In this document: one piece after another, positions 45,400 to 54,615 of the stretch
How the letters are laid out: every line of letters starts with the position of its first letter
How positions within the stretch are numbered: position 1 is the first letter of the stretch
Assembly: GCF_014197535.1 (NCBI RefSeq)
Contig: NZ_JACIFV010000005.1
Location: 124,001-188,000, forward strand
DNA length: 64,000 bases
Origin: Rhizobium aethiopicum
GTDB taxonomy: Bacteria; Pseudomonadota; Alphaproteobacteria; Rhizobiales; Rhizobiaceae
Direction: 5' to 3'
Made by a program: the position numbers and the translations under genes
Notes under the pieces: model-generated
Databases searched by the model: none
What the model was told of the DNA's origin: nothing
What the model saw: only the letters and a program-made list of their open reading frames with translations

Positions 45400-45530
45400 C
45401 TGGAGCGGTTCAGCTTTCCATGGAAGCGCAGAACGGCTCTAAGTTTTTGTTTTTACGCAATTCCCGGCAAAAGCGCTTCGCGCTTTGCCTGGGAAACCGT
45501 TTCACACTTTTCCTGGAGTTGCTCTGGCGG
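45400..45530. repeat. Compound palindromic repeat (RIME-like)
   Basis: Nested inverted repeats: GAGCGGTTC...GAACGGCTC near 45403-45440, and GGCAAAAGCGC...GCGCTTTGCC near 45467-45490. A GCAATTCC segment before the second hairpin is echoed in inverse by GGAGTTGC near 45514. This layout is typical of rhizobial intergenic mosaic elements. It fills the gap between the glycan operon and the cytochrome gene and probably terminates the former. Confidence 0.6.
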
Positions 45531-45537
45531 TTTCAGA

Positions 45538-46452
45538 ATGCTTAGAGGTGCCCGATTGTTTTCGACCGCTGTCGCTGCGGTCCTCCTTGTCTTCTCCTCG
45601 ACCTGGCTGCTGACGAGACCGCACCCGCGTTTCGCGGCCGGCGATCCCACGCTGACGCCGGGAGATGCCGGGCGCGGCAGACTGGTCTTTGCCGCAGGCG
45701 GATGTGCCTCCTGCCATGCTTCCCCCGGTCAGCCGGACCGCTTCAGGCTGGGAGGAGATCTTGCGCTGGCCTCGCCCTATGGGACCTTCAGAGTTCCCAA
45801 TATCTCGCCCGACCCGCAGGCCGGCATCGGATCGTGGTCGGTTGCCGATCTCGCCAATGCGCTGATCTCAGGGGTTTCTCCGTCAGGTCAACATTACTAT
45901 CCCGCATTCCCCTATGCCAGCTACACCGGCATGACGCTCGACGATATCAGCGATCTCTATGCCTTTCTGCATACGCTTTCGCCTGTGCCGGAGCACCCGC
46001 AACCGCATGATATTTCCCCCTTATTTCGCATCCGCCGCTTCGTCGGCTTCTGGAAGCTCCTGTTCTTCCACGAAGGCAGATCGGAAGGAACGGAGAACGG
46101 CGATTCCGTTCATGATCGCGGCGCCTACCTCGTGGAGACGCTTGGCCATTGCGCCGAGTGTCACTCCTCCCGCAATATCTTCGGGGCGGTAAAGCCGAAA
46201 ACCCGGTTCGCCGGTGGGGTGAGTTCGGAAAATGTCGGCTTCAACCCCAATATCACACCGACAGGCATCGGCTCGTGGTCGGAGCAGGATCTCGCCGAAA
46301 TGCTTCGCAGCGGCAGGACGCCCGATCACGGCTATGTCGGCTGGTCCATGGCGGATGTAGTCGAGAATACGGCGGAGCTCCCGGAGGCCGACAGGATGGC
46401 CATCGCCCGGTACCTGAAATCGCTGCCGCCGCGCCCGACGCCCTATCCTTGA
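45538..46452 (+). CDS. Dihaem cytochrome c
   Basis: A 304-residue exported protein with an N-terminal membrane anchor or signal (about residues 8-26) and two haem c sites, CASCH (56-60) and CAECH (near 205). Layout matches the cytochrome c subunits of alcohol/aldehyde or gluconate dehydrogenases, which pass electrons to the respiratory chain. No dehydrogenase partner is adjacent, so it may accept electrons from a distant or shared partner. No clear promoter; the RIME element lies upstream. Confidence 0.82.
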   Translation: MLRGARLFSTAVAAVLLVFSSTWLLTRPHPRFAAGDPTLTPGDAGRGRLVFAAGGCASCHASPGQPDRFRLGGDLALASPYGTFRVPNISPDPQAGIGSWSVADLANALISGVSPSGQHYYPAFPYASYTGMTLDDISDLYAFLHTLSPVPEHPQPHDISPLFRIRRFVGFWKLLFFHEGRSEGTENGDSVHDRGAYLVETLGHCAECHSSRNIFGAVKPKTRFAGGVSSENVGFNPNITPTGIGSWSEQDLAEMLRSGRTPDHGYVGWSMADVVENTAELPEADRMAIARYLKSLPPRPTPYP

Positions 46453-46546
46453 TGCGTATCGTCGATCGTGTGATCTTCAAGAAAGCGAGGGAAACGGCGA
46501 GCGCTTAAACTATTATTGATGCAACGTCGTCAGGTTTGGCACCGAC

Positions 46547-46571
46547 GGAACAGGGCAATGGCCGCAACGTT
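46547..46571 (+). promoter_or_regulatory. EcfG-type promoter for the REC-Crp fusion gene
   Basis: GGAAC (46547-46551), 16 bases, CGTTT from 46568: a full match including C before GTT. The ATG at 46609 is 37 bases downstream. Confidence 0.75.
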
Positions 46572-46608
46572 TTGAGGTGAACAGGTATAATGTGGGAGGC
46601 AGATCGTC

Positions 46609-47781
46609 ATGAATACGGCTTTTGACGAACTCGCGCAAAAAGCTGTCTTGGTCGTCGAGGACAATTACGCTCTCGCCAGCGAACTCGCATCGAAGCTGAC
46701 CGCAACCGGAATCAAGATTGTCGGGCCCGCACCGAGCGTCGAACGAGCGTTGCAATATATTGAAGATTCCCAAATTGAAGTTGCCATTCTGGATATCAAT
46801 CTCGGTGGAACGATGGTGTTCCCTGTCGCCGATGCGCTGGCGAAGCGCAATATCCCGTTCTTCTTCGCAACCGGCTACAGCCGCGACGTTGTGCCTCCCC
46901 GCTTTGCGGATCGGATTTTCGTGGAAAAGCCGCTGGACACGAGCGCGATTTACGCTGCCCTTTCCGATTGTCGAACTTCGACGGCGAAGTCATCAGGCGG
47001 TCAGAAGAATCTCGTTCTTTCCGCTCTTTCTCTGCGAGAAAATGATCTTATCCGGCCGCTTCTCAAGCAGGTTCAGCTGATTCAAGGCGAGGTTCTTGAA
47101 AAGCAGTTTGGAGAGATCACGACGGTTTCCTTCATTGAAAGCGGGACGGTCTCGCTGGTCGCCTCGTCTCTGGATGGCTCACAGGTAGAGGTTGGCCTTA
47201 TCGGGCGTGAAGGGGTAACCGGCACGGGGCTGTTGGAGGGCGATTGGCGCACTCCCTACAATCTGGTGGTGCAGACCGAAGGAACCGCGCAGCGCATTGA
47301 CATCGACAGCTTCCTTCGTCTGACGCAGAGGGCACCGCAGTTGCGCTCGCTTTCATCAACGTTTTCAAGGACGCTCGCAATTCAGATGGGTTATACGGCC
47401 CTCGCCAACGGCCGATATTCCATCGAACAGAGACTGGCCCGTTTGCTGCTTATGCTCGATGATCGATCGGAAAGCCAGGTGCTGCTTCTCACCCACGAGG
47501 ACATGTCTTCCATGCTCGGCGTCCGGCGTTCCGGAGTTACGGGCGTGCTTCCCATCCTGGAGGGCGAAAAACTCATCAGGTCGGTACGAGGCAAGGTGAT
47601 CGTCCTCGATCGCGAGGGCCTCATTCTCAAGGCCAATGGCTCTTATGGCATTCCGGAGGCGGAATACGAGCGGTTAATGGGGTTTTCATTGCGGGGCAGC
47701 GAGAATGTTAGAAGGGCTCATAACCAATCACGTCCTCACTTCTACAGCCCCCAAATTCCGGGGAGAGATAGCCGCTCATAA
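46609..47781 (+). CDS. Response-regulator receiver fused to Crp/Fnr-type regulator
   Basis: A 390-residue hybrid. Residues about 12-120 are a receiver domain (VVEDN acidic pocket, phospho-acceptor Asp in AILDINLGG near 62, Lys in FVEKPL). Residues about 140-265 form a cNMP-binding-like beta roll (LIQGEVLEKQFGE, GLIGREGVTGTGLL), and 270-350 a Crp-type winged helix with MLGVRRSGVTGVL as recognition helix. The effector pocket looks unlike CRP's cAMP site. It combines phosphorelay input with direct DNA binding. A HWE kinase is encoded 1.8 kb downstream, making partnership plausible but unproven. Confidence 0.85.
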   Translation: MNTAFDELAQKAVLVVEDNYALASELASKLTATGIKIVGPAPSVERALQYIEDSQIEVAILDINLGGTMVFPVADALAKRNIPFFFATGYSRDVVPPRFADRIFVEKPLDTSAIYAALSDCRTSTAKSSGGQKNLVLSALSLRENDLIRPLLKQVQLIQGEVLEKQFGEITTVSFIESGTVSLVASSLDGSQVEVGLIGREGVTGTGLLEGDWRTPYNLVVQTEGTAQRIDIDSFLRLTQRAPQLRSLSSTFSRTLAIQMGYTALANGRYSIEQRLARLLLMLDDRSESQVLLLTHEDMSSMLGVRRSGVTGVLPILEGEKLIRSVRGKVIVLDREGLILKANGSYGIPEAEYERLMGFSLRGSENVRRAHNQSRPHFYSPQIPGRDSRS

Positions 47782-47946
47782 ATCTCAGTGGCCAAAATTG
47801 CTGAATTTCGTCACAGACGGAGATCTCGTCTAAAAGCGTGCAACTTTTGCCGCCCTTAGCCGTTCGGCCCTACAACCCGCATTTTTCGGACGCGCAAAGG
47901 ACTTTGTAACAGTTTGAATCGATGCATCGTGCTCGAAAGGCGCCCG

Positions 47947-48342
47947 ATGGAAAAAATCAATCAAGCGAGACTTTTCGCGGGAAAGCGTATTCTGGTTGTC
48001 GAAGACGAGTATTTTCTTGCCGACGAGACCCGCCGGAAATTGGAAAATCTTGGGGCAATCGTCGTGGGCCCCACCGCAAATATCCGCCGCGCGCTCGACC
48101 TGATCGCTGGGGAAGATGTCGACGCGGCGATCCTTGACGTCCACCTCCGTGACGAGTTGGTGTTTGCTGTCGCCGATGAACTGGAGGCGCGACAAATCAA
48201 CTTCGTCTTTGCCACCGGCTACGACCCGTCCTTCATTCCGGCAAGGTATAATGGTTTTGCCTTGTGTGAAAAACCGACCGAACTCGAAAAGATCGCCGTT
48301 GCACTCTTTGGTGCGGCCGATGGTTTGAAACGGTTTGATTGA
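47947..48342 (+). CDS. Single-domain response regulator
   Basis: A 131-residue receiver-only protein with VVEDEYF acidic residues, phosphorylation Asp in AAILDVHLRDE (near 60), and the Thr/Lys switch positions in FATGYD and LCEKPTE. The ATG at 47947 follows AAAGG; a TTG at 47914 is in frame without a ribosome site. Similar stand-alone receivers, often paired with HWE kinases, modulate the alphaproteobacterial general stress response. It lies between the REC-Crp gene and CheB. Confidence 0.85.
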   Translation: MEKINQARLFAGKRILVVEDEYFLADETRRKLENLGAIVVGPTANIRRALDLIAGEDVDAAILDVHLRDELVFAVADELEARQINFVFATGYDPSFIPARYNGFALCEKPTELEKIAVALFGAADGLKRFD

Positions 48343-48441
48343 TCGCCTCGGTGGAGCTGTTTTGCAGGGTGCTGAGGCGCCGCCAGCCGTCGCTTCGAGC
48401 CGGTGCCCGGCGGACTGATTCCGTTTGCGCTCGCGCGCAAG

Positions 48442-48466
48442 GGAACCATATGGAGCATCGGCTGTT
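48442..48466 (+). promoter_or_regulatory. EcfG-type promoter for the cheB-like gene
   Basis: GGAAC (48442-48446), 17 bases, GTT (48464-48466). The ATG at 48491 follows 24 bases later. Confidence 0.65.
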
Positions 48467-48490
48467 GGGATGACATGAAAGGGCAAGACC

Positions 48491-49516
48491 ATGTCTTCCA
48501 GCGCCACCAAGGATATCATTGCGATCGGCGGGTCGGCGGGGAGCAGAGCTGTCCTCAAGACCCTCTTTGCCGATTTGCCCTCCGACCTTCCGGCAAGCAT
48601 TTTCGTCAGCACCCATATTCCTGCAAACTCTCCCAGCCTGCTGGCTGAGATTCTTGCCGATAGTTCCAACCTGCCCGTCAGGCAGGCGGTCGACGGGCAG
48701 CCGATCGAGCGCGGCCATATCTATGTCGCTGCACCCGACCGCCACCTTCTTCTCATGGGGGAAACGATCAAGTTCGGAGCCGGTCCTCGCGAGAACATGG
48801 TCCGTCCGTCGATTGACCCGATGTTTCGATCTGCTGCCCTGTCGTTCGGTCCACGAGCAGTGGGGCTCGTCCTGACGGGGATGCTCAATGACGGAGCGGC
48901 GGGGCTGCATGCGATCAAGTCCCATGGCGGGACGACCGTGGTGCAACACCCGCTTGATGCGGAGGCGGATCAAATGCCCTTGGCCGCGCTGGAAGCAGTG
49001 GAGGTCGATCACGTCGCCTCGGCAGCCGACCTCGGCGGGCTTCTTGTCAAAATTGCCGGAAGCGAGGCAGGGCCGGCTCCTGATGTGCCATCCGACGATC
49101 TGCGGCTCGAGGTCGAAATTGCCGCTGGCGACCGGCTTGGCAGTGCCGAACTTCGGAAGATCGCGTCTCCCAGCGCCCTGACCTGCCCCGATTGTCATGG
49201 CGTGCTTTCCGAGGTTCGGGGTTCGCGGCCGTTGCGATTTCGGTGCCAGATCGGCCACGCCTATACCGCCGACGTCCTTGCTTCGCATATCGACGAGCTT
49301 GATGAGGCGATCAGAATCGCCATGCGCATCATGGAGGAGCGTCTGACGCTTGTGGAACGGATGGCACGAGACGCTCGCGCCACCGGGCGCAACGCCGTCG
49401 CCGAACTCTACGAGGCAAGGGCGGCCGAGTATCGGCAATATTCCGCGACCCTGCGTGACGCCGCTCTAAGCTCGCTGCGCCACGGTCGCGCGTCGCCGTT
49501 CCAGGACATCTGCTAA
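48491..49516 (+). CDS. CheB-type methylesterase with C-terminal zinc-ribbon-like extension
   Basis: A 341-residue protein lacking the receiver domain of classical CheB. The catalytic triad is present: Ser in GGSAGS (about residues 13-18), His in VSTHIP (near 42) and Asp in LTGMLNDGAAG. After residue 230 a Cys/His cluster CPDC...CQIGH suggests a zinc site, then a helical C-terminus. It should demethylate or deamidate a glutamate on a partner protein. It precedes the pseudo-CheB/CheR kinase by 61 bases, so the two may act as an adaptation pair. Confidence 0.85.
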   Translation: MSSSATKDIIAIGGSAGSRAVLKTLFADLPSDLPASIFVSTHIPANSPSLLAEILADSSNLPVRQAVDGQPIERGHIYVAAPDRHLLLMGETIKFGAGPRENMVRPSIDPMFRSAALSFGPRAVGLVLTGMLNDGAAGLHAIKSHGGTTVVQHPLDAEADQMPLAALEAVEVDHVASAADLGGLLVKIAGSEAGPAPDVPSDDLRLEVEIAAGDRLGSAELRKIASPSALTCPDCHGVLSEVRGSRPLRFRCQIGHAYTADVLASHIDELDEAIRIAMRIMEERLTLVERMARDARATGRNAVAELYEARAAEYRQYSATLRDAALSSLRHGRASPFQDIC

Positions 49517-49577
49517 AGTTGTATCTTTCTACCGTGCGGACGGTTTAGAATCGCCGCGGCAGAGGCATGGATCGACG

Positions 49578-52500
49578 ATGGCGTACGACGAACGGGACAT
49601 GGAGCAACAGGCAGGCGCGGCTGAGCTGGATCAGCACGAGCAGCCTATCGTGATCGTCGGGATAGCGGTGTGCGCTCGCTCGCTCCGTTCGCTCGAGCGG
49701 ATATTCTCCGACATCGGCGTTGGCCTCGGCGCATCCTACCTCGTGGCGGTGCGCCAGCAGGAGGGGCTCAGTGCAGCTGCCGTCCTTGAAATGCTGGCAC
49801 AGCAGCAACGACTGGCGGTGACGGTCGCGGTGGACGGAGAGCGTATCCTTCCGAATCATATCTACGTCGGCGGCTCCGACGATATGATGACCGTCGAGGA
49901 TGGTCATATCCGCATTCGGCCAGCCTCGGAACCCGTCGGCCATCGTGGCACGGTCGACACGATGTTGATCTCGCTGGCAGAACATGCCCATGAGCGCGCG
50001 ATCGCTGTGGTTCTGGCGGGTCTCGACAATGACGGCATCGCCGGGGTGGCGGCAACCAAGAAATTTGGCGGTCTGTCGATCACGGAGATAGGCGACGGCG
50101 ACGATCAATCTGCTGAGGAGGGAGGGGCGTTGGCAATCGCCGACTTGCGACTGCCGGCGAAGGGTATCGCAGCCCACATTGCGCTCTATGCCGGCAATGT
50201 CGTCGAGGAGGAAGACGCCGGCCTGGATGAGGAGCCATCGAGCGCCATCGAGGCACAGATCACGCAAATTGCTACGGTTCTTCGTAATGTCACCAGCCAT
50301 GACTTCCACGGATACAAGCGCGGCACCTTCACGCGGCGCGTTCAGCGGCGTATGCAGGTGCTGCAAATCGGCGATATCGATACCTATATCGAGCGGCTGC
50401 GCGCCAGCCGCGACGAAGTTCAAAACCTCTTTCAGGACCTGCTGATCGGCGTTACCCAGTTTTTCAGAGATCCCGCCGAGTTCGAAGCGCTGGAGCGTGA
50501 AATTCCGAGGCTGTTCGAGGGAAAGGAACCTAGTGATCAGCTGCGCGTCTGGGTGCTGGGCTGCGCGACCGGGGAAGAAGCCTATTCGATCGCGATGCTG
50601 CTGCGCGAGCACATGGCGACCATGGATTACCCCCCCGACGTGCAGATCTTCGCGACAGATCTCGATGCCCGCGCGCTGGGGATTGCGCGTGCCGGGCGTT
50701 ATTCCGCAGCGATAACCTCCCAGCTCCAGCCGGACCGGCTTGCCCGATGGTTCGTGCGTGAGGGCGACACCTATTGCGTCGTCAAGGAATTGCGGGAAAT
50801 GTGCATCTTCTCGCCGCACAACATCGTCAAGGATGCGCCATTCTCTCGAATCGACATCCTCTCCTGCAGGAACTTGTTGATCTATCTCGACAGCGAGCTG
50901 CAGAACCGGGTCATCCCGATCTTTCACTTTGCCCTCAGGCCGAGTGGTATTCTTTTTCTGGGTTCATCGGAAAACGTCACCCGCCACGCTAAGCTTTTCG
51001 CGCCCGTCGACCGAAAGAACCGGCTGTTTCGAAGGCTGGAGACGGCGACCCGCATCATTCCGGACTTCCCGCTCACTCCACGTCCTCGCAGCCCCGACCA
51101 TGCGCTTTCGGCGCCGGCGCCGATGCTGCAGACCGGCCGGCTGTCGGCCACGATCAGCCGCCAGGCAGAGGTCGTCGCCGAGCGATTCGCACCGGCCTAT
51201 GTCGTCGTCGATTCACACTATGACGTGCTGCACTTCTCGGGACGCACGGGCCGCTACCTCGAACCGGCTTCGGGGACTGCGACCCTCAATCTCCTGAGCC
51301 TTGCCCATCGTGATCTCAGGCTCGACATGCGATCCGCCTTGCAGCGTGCCACGACCGAGGCGGTCAAGGTCGAAGTTCCAAGGGTGCTGCTGCGCCAGGA
51401 CGATCGCACCTACGCCGTCAACATTATTGTCGAACCCCTCGGAAGCGGCGACGTCACCTCGCTGATCGTGCTTTTTCAGGATGCCGGACAGGTGGCCGAA
51501 GGGACGGCTCCTGACGGAGGAAGGCTGACGAGCGAAGAGCATGTTCAGCGTCTGGAGACCGATCTGCGCGTCACCCGAGATCGCCTTCAGGCAACGATCG
51601 AGGAGCTCGAATCGACCAATGAGGAGCTCAAATCTTCCAATGAGGAATATCAGTCGATCAATGAAGAGCTGCAGTCGGCCAACGAGGAGATGGAAACCTC
51701 GAAGGAAGAATTGCAGTCGGTGAACGAGGAGCTGCAGACCGTCAATGGCGAGCTTGCCCATCGCGTTACCGAACTCGATCGGACGAATTCCGACTTGAAG
51801 AACCTTCTCGAAGCGACGCAGATCGCCACTGTGTTCCTCGACAACGATCTGCGCGTCAGGAGCTTCACGCCGGCGGCGACGGAAATATTCCATCTGCTCG
51901 AAACCGACGTCGGGCGACCACTGGACCATGTCGTCTCGCGCGTCGCCTATCCGGAACTGCTGGACGATGTTCGCCTTGTCCTGAGAACGCTGGTGCCCGT
52001 CGATCGGAAAGTCAGCGATCCCGTTAATAATCGCCATTATGCTGCACGCGCCCTGCCTTACCGCAGTGTCGACAACTATATCAGCGGTGCTGTCGTCACC
52101 TTTACCGATCTGACCGCCACGTACGAGGCGGAGGTGGCGCTTCGACGGAGCGAGGAGCGACTGCAGCGCGTCCTGGAGACGGACGCGGTCGGGGTGATTT
52201 TTCTTCATCGGGACGGCGTCATATTCGACGCCAACGAGGTTTTCCTGAAGATGTCCGGCTACAGCCGCTCGCAGATGGAACGCGGCGAGCTGCACTGGCG
52301 TCGGCTGACTCCGGAGGAGCATCTCGCCGAGACCGAAGCCCAGATGGAGGCTCTGAAGGAGACCGGCAAGATCGGGCCATATGAGAAGGAGTTTTTCCTC
52401 GCCGACGGGACGCGCCGCTGGATGTTGATTGCCGGGCGTGATCTCGGCGATGGCACGATCGCCGAGTTCTGTATCGACATCTCGGCGCGAAAACAGGCGC

Positions 52501-53546
52501 AAGCAGCTGTGCGGCAGGGGGAGGAACAGTTCCGCCTGTTCGGCGAAGCCTCTTCCGACGTTTTGTGGATCCGAGACGCGGAGACGCTGCAATGGGTCTA
52601 TTTGGCGCCGGCTTTCGAGACCATCTACGGTGTCGACCGGGAGCAGGCCATGACCGGCAACCATTTCCGCAGCTGGGCCGAACTCATCATTCCTGAGGAC
52701 CGGGAACAGGCGCTTTCCGAGATCCGCCGTGTACGAGAGGGGGAACGGGTGGAATTCGAGTATCGCATCAGGCGGGCCTCGGACCATGAAATTCGCTGGT
52801 TGCGCAGCGCCGATTTCCCACTTTTCGGTGAAGAGGGGAACGTCAAGCAGATCGGCGGTATCGGCCGCGATATCACCGACGAGAAGGCCTCTGCCGACCG
52901 AATGAAGGTACTCGTCGCCGAGCTTCAGCACCGCACGCGCAACCTCATGGCCGTTGTCCGCTCGATGGCTGATAAGACCATGCGAACCAGCGTTAATCTT
53001 GCCGATTTCAACGAAAGATTTTGCGACCGTCTGGATGTGCTGGCGCGTGTGCAAAGCCTCCTCTCGCGGCTGCAGGAGGGTGAGCGCATCACGTTCGACC
53101 AGCTTGTCCGCTCCGAACTGGCGGCTCACGGCGCACTGGACGGCCAGATGGACCGGATCACCCTGGGTGGCGCGGAAGGCGTCAGGCTTCGCTCGACCAG
53201 CGTACAGACTATGGCCTTGGCAATGCATGAGTTGGCCACCAATGCCGTCAAATATGGGGCGCTTAGCCAACCTCAAGCGCAACTGTCGATCATGTGGCGC
53301 GTGGAAGAAGCCGGTGAAGGTGGCAAGCCGTGGCTGCATGTCGACTGGCGGGAGAACGGAGTGAAGATGCCGTCCGAAGATTCCGGACCGCAAGGGGGCG
53401 GCCAAGGCCGCGAACTGATCGAGCGCGCGCTGCCCTACCAGCTTGATGCAAAAACCTCCTACACATTTGGAGAGGATGGAATCAGTTGCTCGATCGCAGT
53501 TCCCATTTCCGTCAGCAATTTGCTCGAGGACGAGGCGAACGGCTGA
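49578..53546 (+). CDS. CheB/CheR/PAS hybrid sensor with HWE histidine kinase
   Basis: A 1322-residue multidomain kinase. In order: degenerate CheB-like domain (about residues 22-205), CheR methyltransferase (about 225-480, with GCATGEEAYS SAM motif), long heptad-rich coiled coil (about 670-740), three PAS-like domains (about 740-845, 858-975, 980-1105) and a HWE-family kinase (about 1110-1315) with phospho-His in LQHRTRN, N-box HELATNAVKYGALS and WREN. The CheB part has lost the nucleophile Ser and His. HWE kinases of this sort feed the PhyR/EcfG stress pathway. It is coupled in position to cheB and a receiver. Confidence 0.9.
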   Translation: MAYDERDMEQQAGAAELDQHEQPIVIVGIAVCARSLRSLERIFSDIGVGLGASYLVAVRQQEGLSAAAVLEMLAQQQRLAVTVAVDGERILPNHIYVGGSDDMMTVEDGHIRIRPASEPVGHRGTVDTMLISLAEHAHERAIAVVLAGLDNDGIAGVAATKKFGGLSITEIGDGDDQSAEEGGALAIADLRLPAKGIAAHIALYAGNVVEEEDAGLDEEPSSAIEAQITQIATVLRNVTSHDFHGYKRGTFTRRVQRRMQVLQIGDIDTYIERLRASRDEVQNLFQDLLIGVTQFFRDPAEFEALEREIPRLFEGKEPSDQLRVWVLGCATGEEAYSIAMLLREHMATMDYPPDVQIFATDLDARALGIARAGRYSAAITSQLQPDRLARWFVREGDTYCVVKELREMCIFSPHNIVKDAPFSRIDILSCRNLLIYLDSELQNRVIPIFHFALRPSGILFLGSSENVTRHAKLFAPVDRKNRLFRRLETATRIIPDFPLTPRPRSPDHALSAPAPMLQTGRLSATISRQAEVVAERFAPAYVVVDSHYDVLHFSGRTGRYLEPASGTATLNLLSLAHRDLRLDMRSALQRATTEAVKVEVPRVLLRQDDRTYAVNIIVEPLGSGDVTSLIVLFQDAGQVAEGTAPDGGRLTSEEHVQRLETDLRVTRDRLQATIEELESTNEELKSSNEEYQSINEELQSANEEMETSKEELQSVNEELQTVNGELAHRVTELDRTNSDLKNLLEATQIATVFLDNDLRVRSFTPAATEIFHLLETDVGRPLDHVVSRVAYPELLDDVRLVLRTLVPVDRKVSDPVNNRHYAARALPYRSVDNYISGAVVTFTDLTATYEAEVALRRSEERLQRVLETDAVGVIFLHRDGVIFDANEVFLKMSGYSRSQMERGELHWRRLTPEEHLAETEAQMEALKETGKIGPYEKEFFLADGTRRWMLIAGRDLGDGTIAEFCIDISARKQAQAAVRQGEEQFRLFGEASSDVLWIRDAETLQWVYLAPAFETIYGVDREQAMTGNHFRSWAELIIPEDREQALSEIRRVREGERVEFEYRIRRASDHEIRWLRSADFPLFGEEGNVKQIGGIGRDITDEKASADRMKVLVAELQHRTRNLMAVVRSMADKTMRTSVNLADFNERFCDRLDVLARVQSLLSRLQEGERITFDQLVRSELAAHGALDGQMDRITLGGAEGVRLRSTSVQTMALAMHELATNAVKYGALSQPQAQLSIMWRVEEAGEGGKPWLHVDWRENGVKMPSEDSGPQGGGQGRELIERALPYQLDAKTSYTFGEDGISCSIAVPISVSNLLEDEANG

Positions 53547-53726
53547 AGGACAAGGCGTCGATGCTTGGCGTGCGATGGAGGGCAGGTTGTTGCTGACGGA
53601 GTTCTGGGGCGGCTGAGACAAAGCCCTTGAACGTCAAGCCCATAGGCTGACGGCCGTGCGTCTGCCGCAGCTGTTTCGATGTCAGCGGGTGCTGTAGCTA
53701 AAATAACGGCGTAAAATTCTCGCCTG

Positions 53727-53984
53727 TTACAAGGCCAACCTGGATCTGCCGGCCTGATGCTTCTCATCACATTCTCGCAGCTCTTCCTTAAGCCTCTCAA
53801 GGTGCGCCACATGCATGACCTGCGACTCCTCGAAATTGGTCAAAAGCCGTATCGCTTCCGTCACGTCGGTGCCGCGGTTGGTCAGTTCAGCGACGATCTC
53901 GCGCTGGCGAGCTATATGCTGTCCTCCCAGGGCGACATGTTCCAGGGCCTGCTCTAAATGCTTCTTCACAATCGCGCGATCCAT
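53727..53984 (-). CDS. Small hypothetical protein
   Basis: An 85-residue, probably helical protein beginning MDRAIVKKHLEQALEHVALGG, with no membrane segment. AAGGAGAT lies 6 bases before the ATG. It recalls short rhizobial proteins that accompany stress kinases, but no family is recognised. It is transcribed towards the kinase gene, with 180 bases between them that show no feature. A palindrome lies 13 bases upstream of its start. Confidence 0.7.
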   Translation of the reverse strand: MDRAIVKKHLEQALEHVALGGQHIARQREIVAELTNRGTDVTEAIRLLTNFEESQVMHVAHLERLKEELRECDEKHQAGRSRLAL

Positions 53985-53997
53985 GCGGATCTCCTTC

Positions 53998-54037
53998 TAA
54001 AGCGCGTCGAGCAAATACATTCATGTCACGCGCTTTA
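53998..54037. repeat. Palindromic repeat (RIME-like), truncated form
   Basis: TAAAGCGCGT (53998-54007) and ACGCGCTTTA (54028-54037) are exact inverted repeats, followed by a T-rich run GTTTTTTGTTTTG. This matches a type of intergenic palindrome common in Rhizobium. It could also act as a terminator on the plus strand. Nothing else is seen in the 208-base gap 53985-54192. Confidence 0.65.
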
Positions 54038-54192
54038 GTTTTTTGTTTTGATGCATGTCTCGATCTTGGAACTGCAGACTTCCGGACGGCATGCACCGGA
54101 GCATGATCATGCGCTTATTATCAACGTTTGGATACTGGCGCTGTGATGGACCGAGTAACTTTAAAGGCGGGTTGATCGGAAAGCCAAATTTC

Positions 54193-54615
54193 TTAACGAG
54201 CATAGAGATAGGCCGCGAGATCACGGGCTTCCTGTTCGGATATTCCGGTCGCCGGCATCGCCGTCTTTGGCGAATGGGCCTGCGGCGCGACGATCCAGCC
54301 GACGAGGTTGTCGGCGGAATTATTGAGGACACCGGCAATGTAGACCCGCTCGCGCAGACCGGAAAGATCGCCGCCCACCTTGCCGTCGGCACCCTCGATG
54401 CCCGGAATGGTGTGACATCCGGCGCAGCCATATCGGCGAAAAATTGCCGGCGCCCGCGCCGGATCGCCTTTTGTCATGGCGACGGCAACAGCCTGCCTTT
54501 CGGATCGCTGCCGGTAGATGTCGGTCAAGGCCAATGCCGCCGTCAGGCTCACCACGCAGGCGGCGATGACAAAGGCGGGGCGAAGGGAATTATGGGGCAG
54601 CGATACGCGTTCCAT
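54193..54615 (-). CDS. Membrane-anchored monohaem cytochrome c
   Basis: A 140-residue protein with an N-terminal membrane helix (about residues 12-33) and one haem c motif CAGCH (near 64), with axial Met in TAMPATG. Size and motif arrangement fit a cytochrome c that serves as electron donor to the adjacent oxidase. The start lies inside the last codons of the ctaG-like gene (26-base overlap), so it ends the oxidase operon. Confidence 0.83.
   Translation of the reverse strand: MERVSLPHNSLRPAFVIAACVVSLTAALALTDIYRQRSERQAVAVAMTKGDPARAPAIFRRYGCAGCHTIPGIEGADGKVGGDLSGLRERVYIAGVLNNSADNLVGWIVAPQAHSPKTAMPATGISEQEARDLAAYLYAR

Noticed and set aside
51213-53621. An 802-codon open frame antisense to the kinase gene
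   Set aside because: High-GC coding DNA gives long antisense frames. It matches no family and lies fully opposite a clear multidomain protein.
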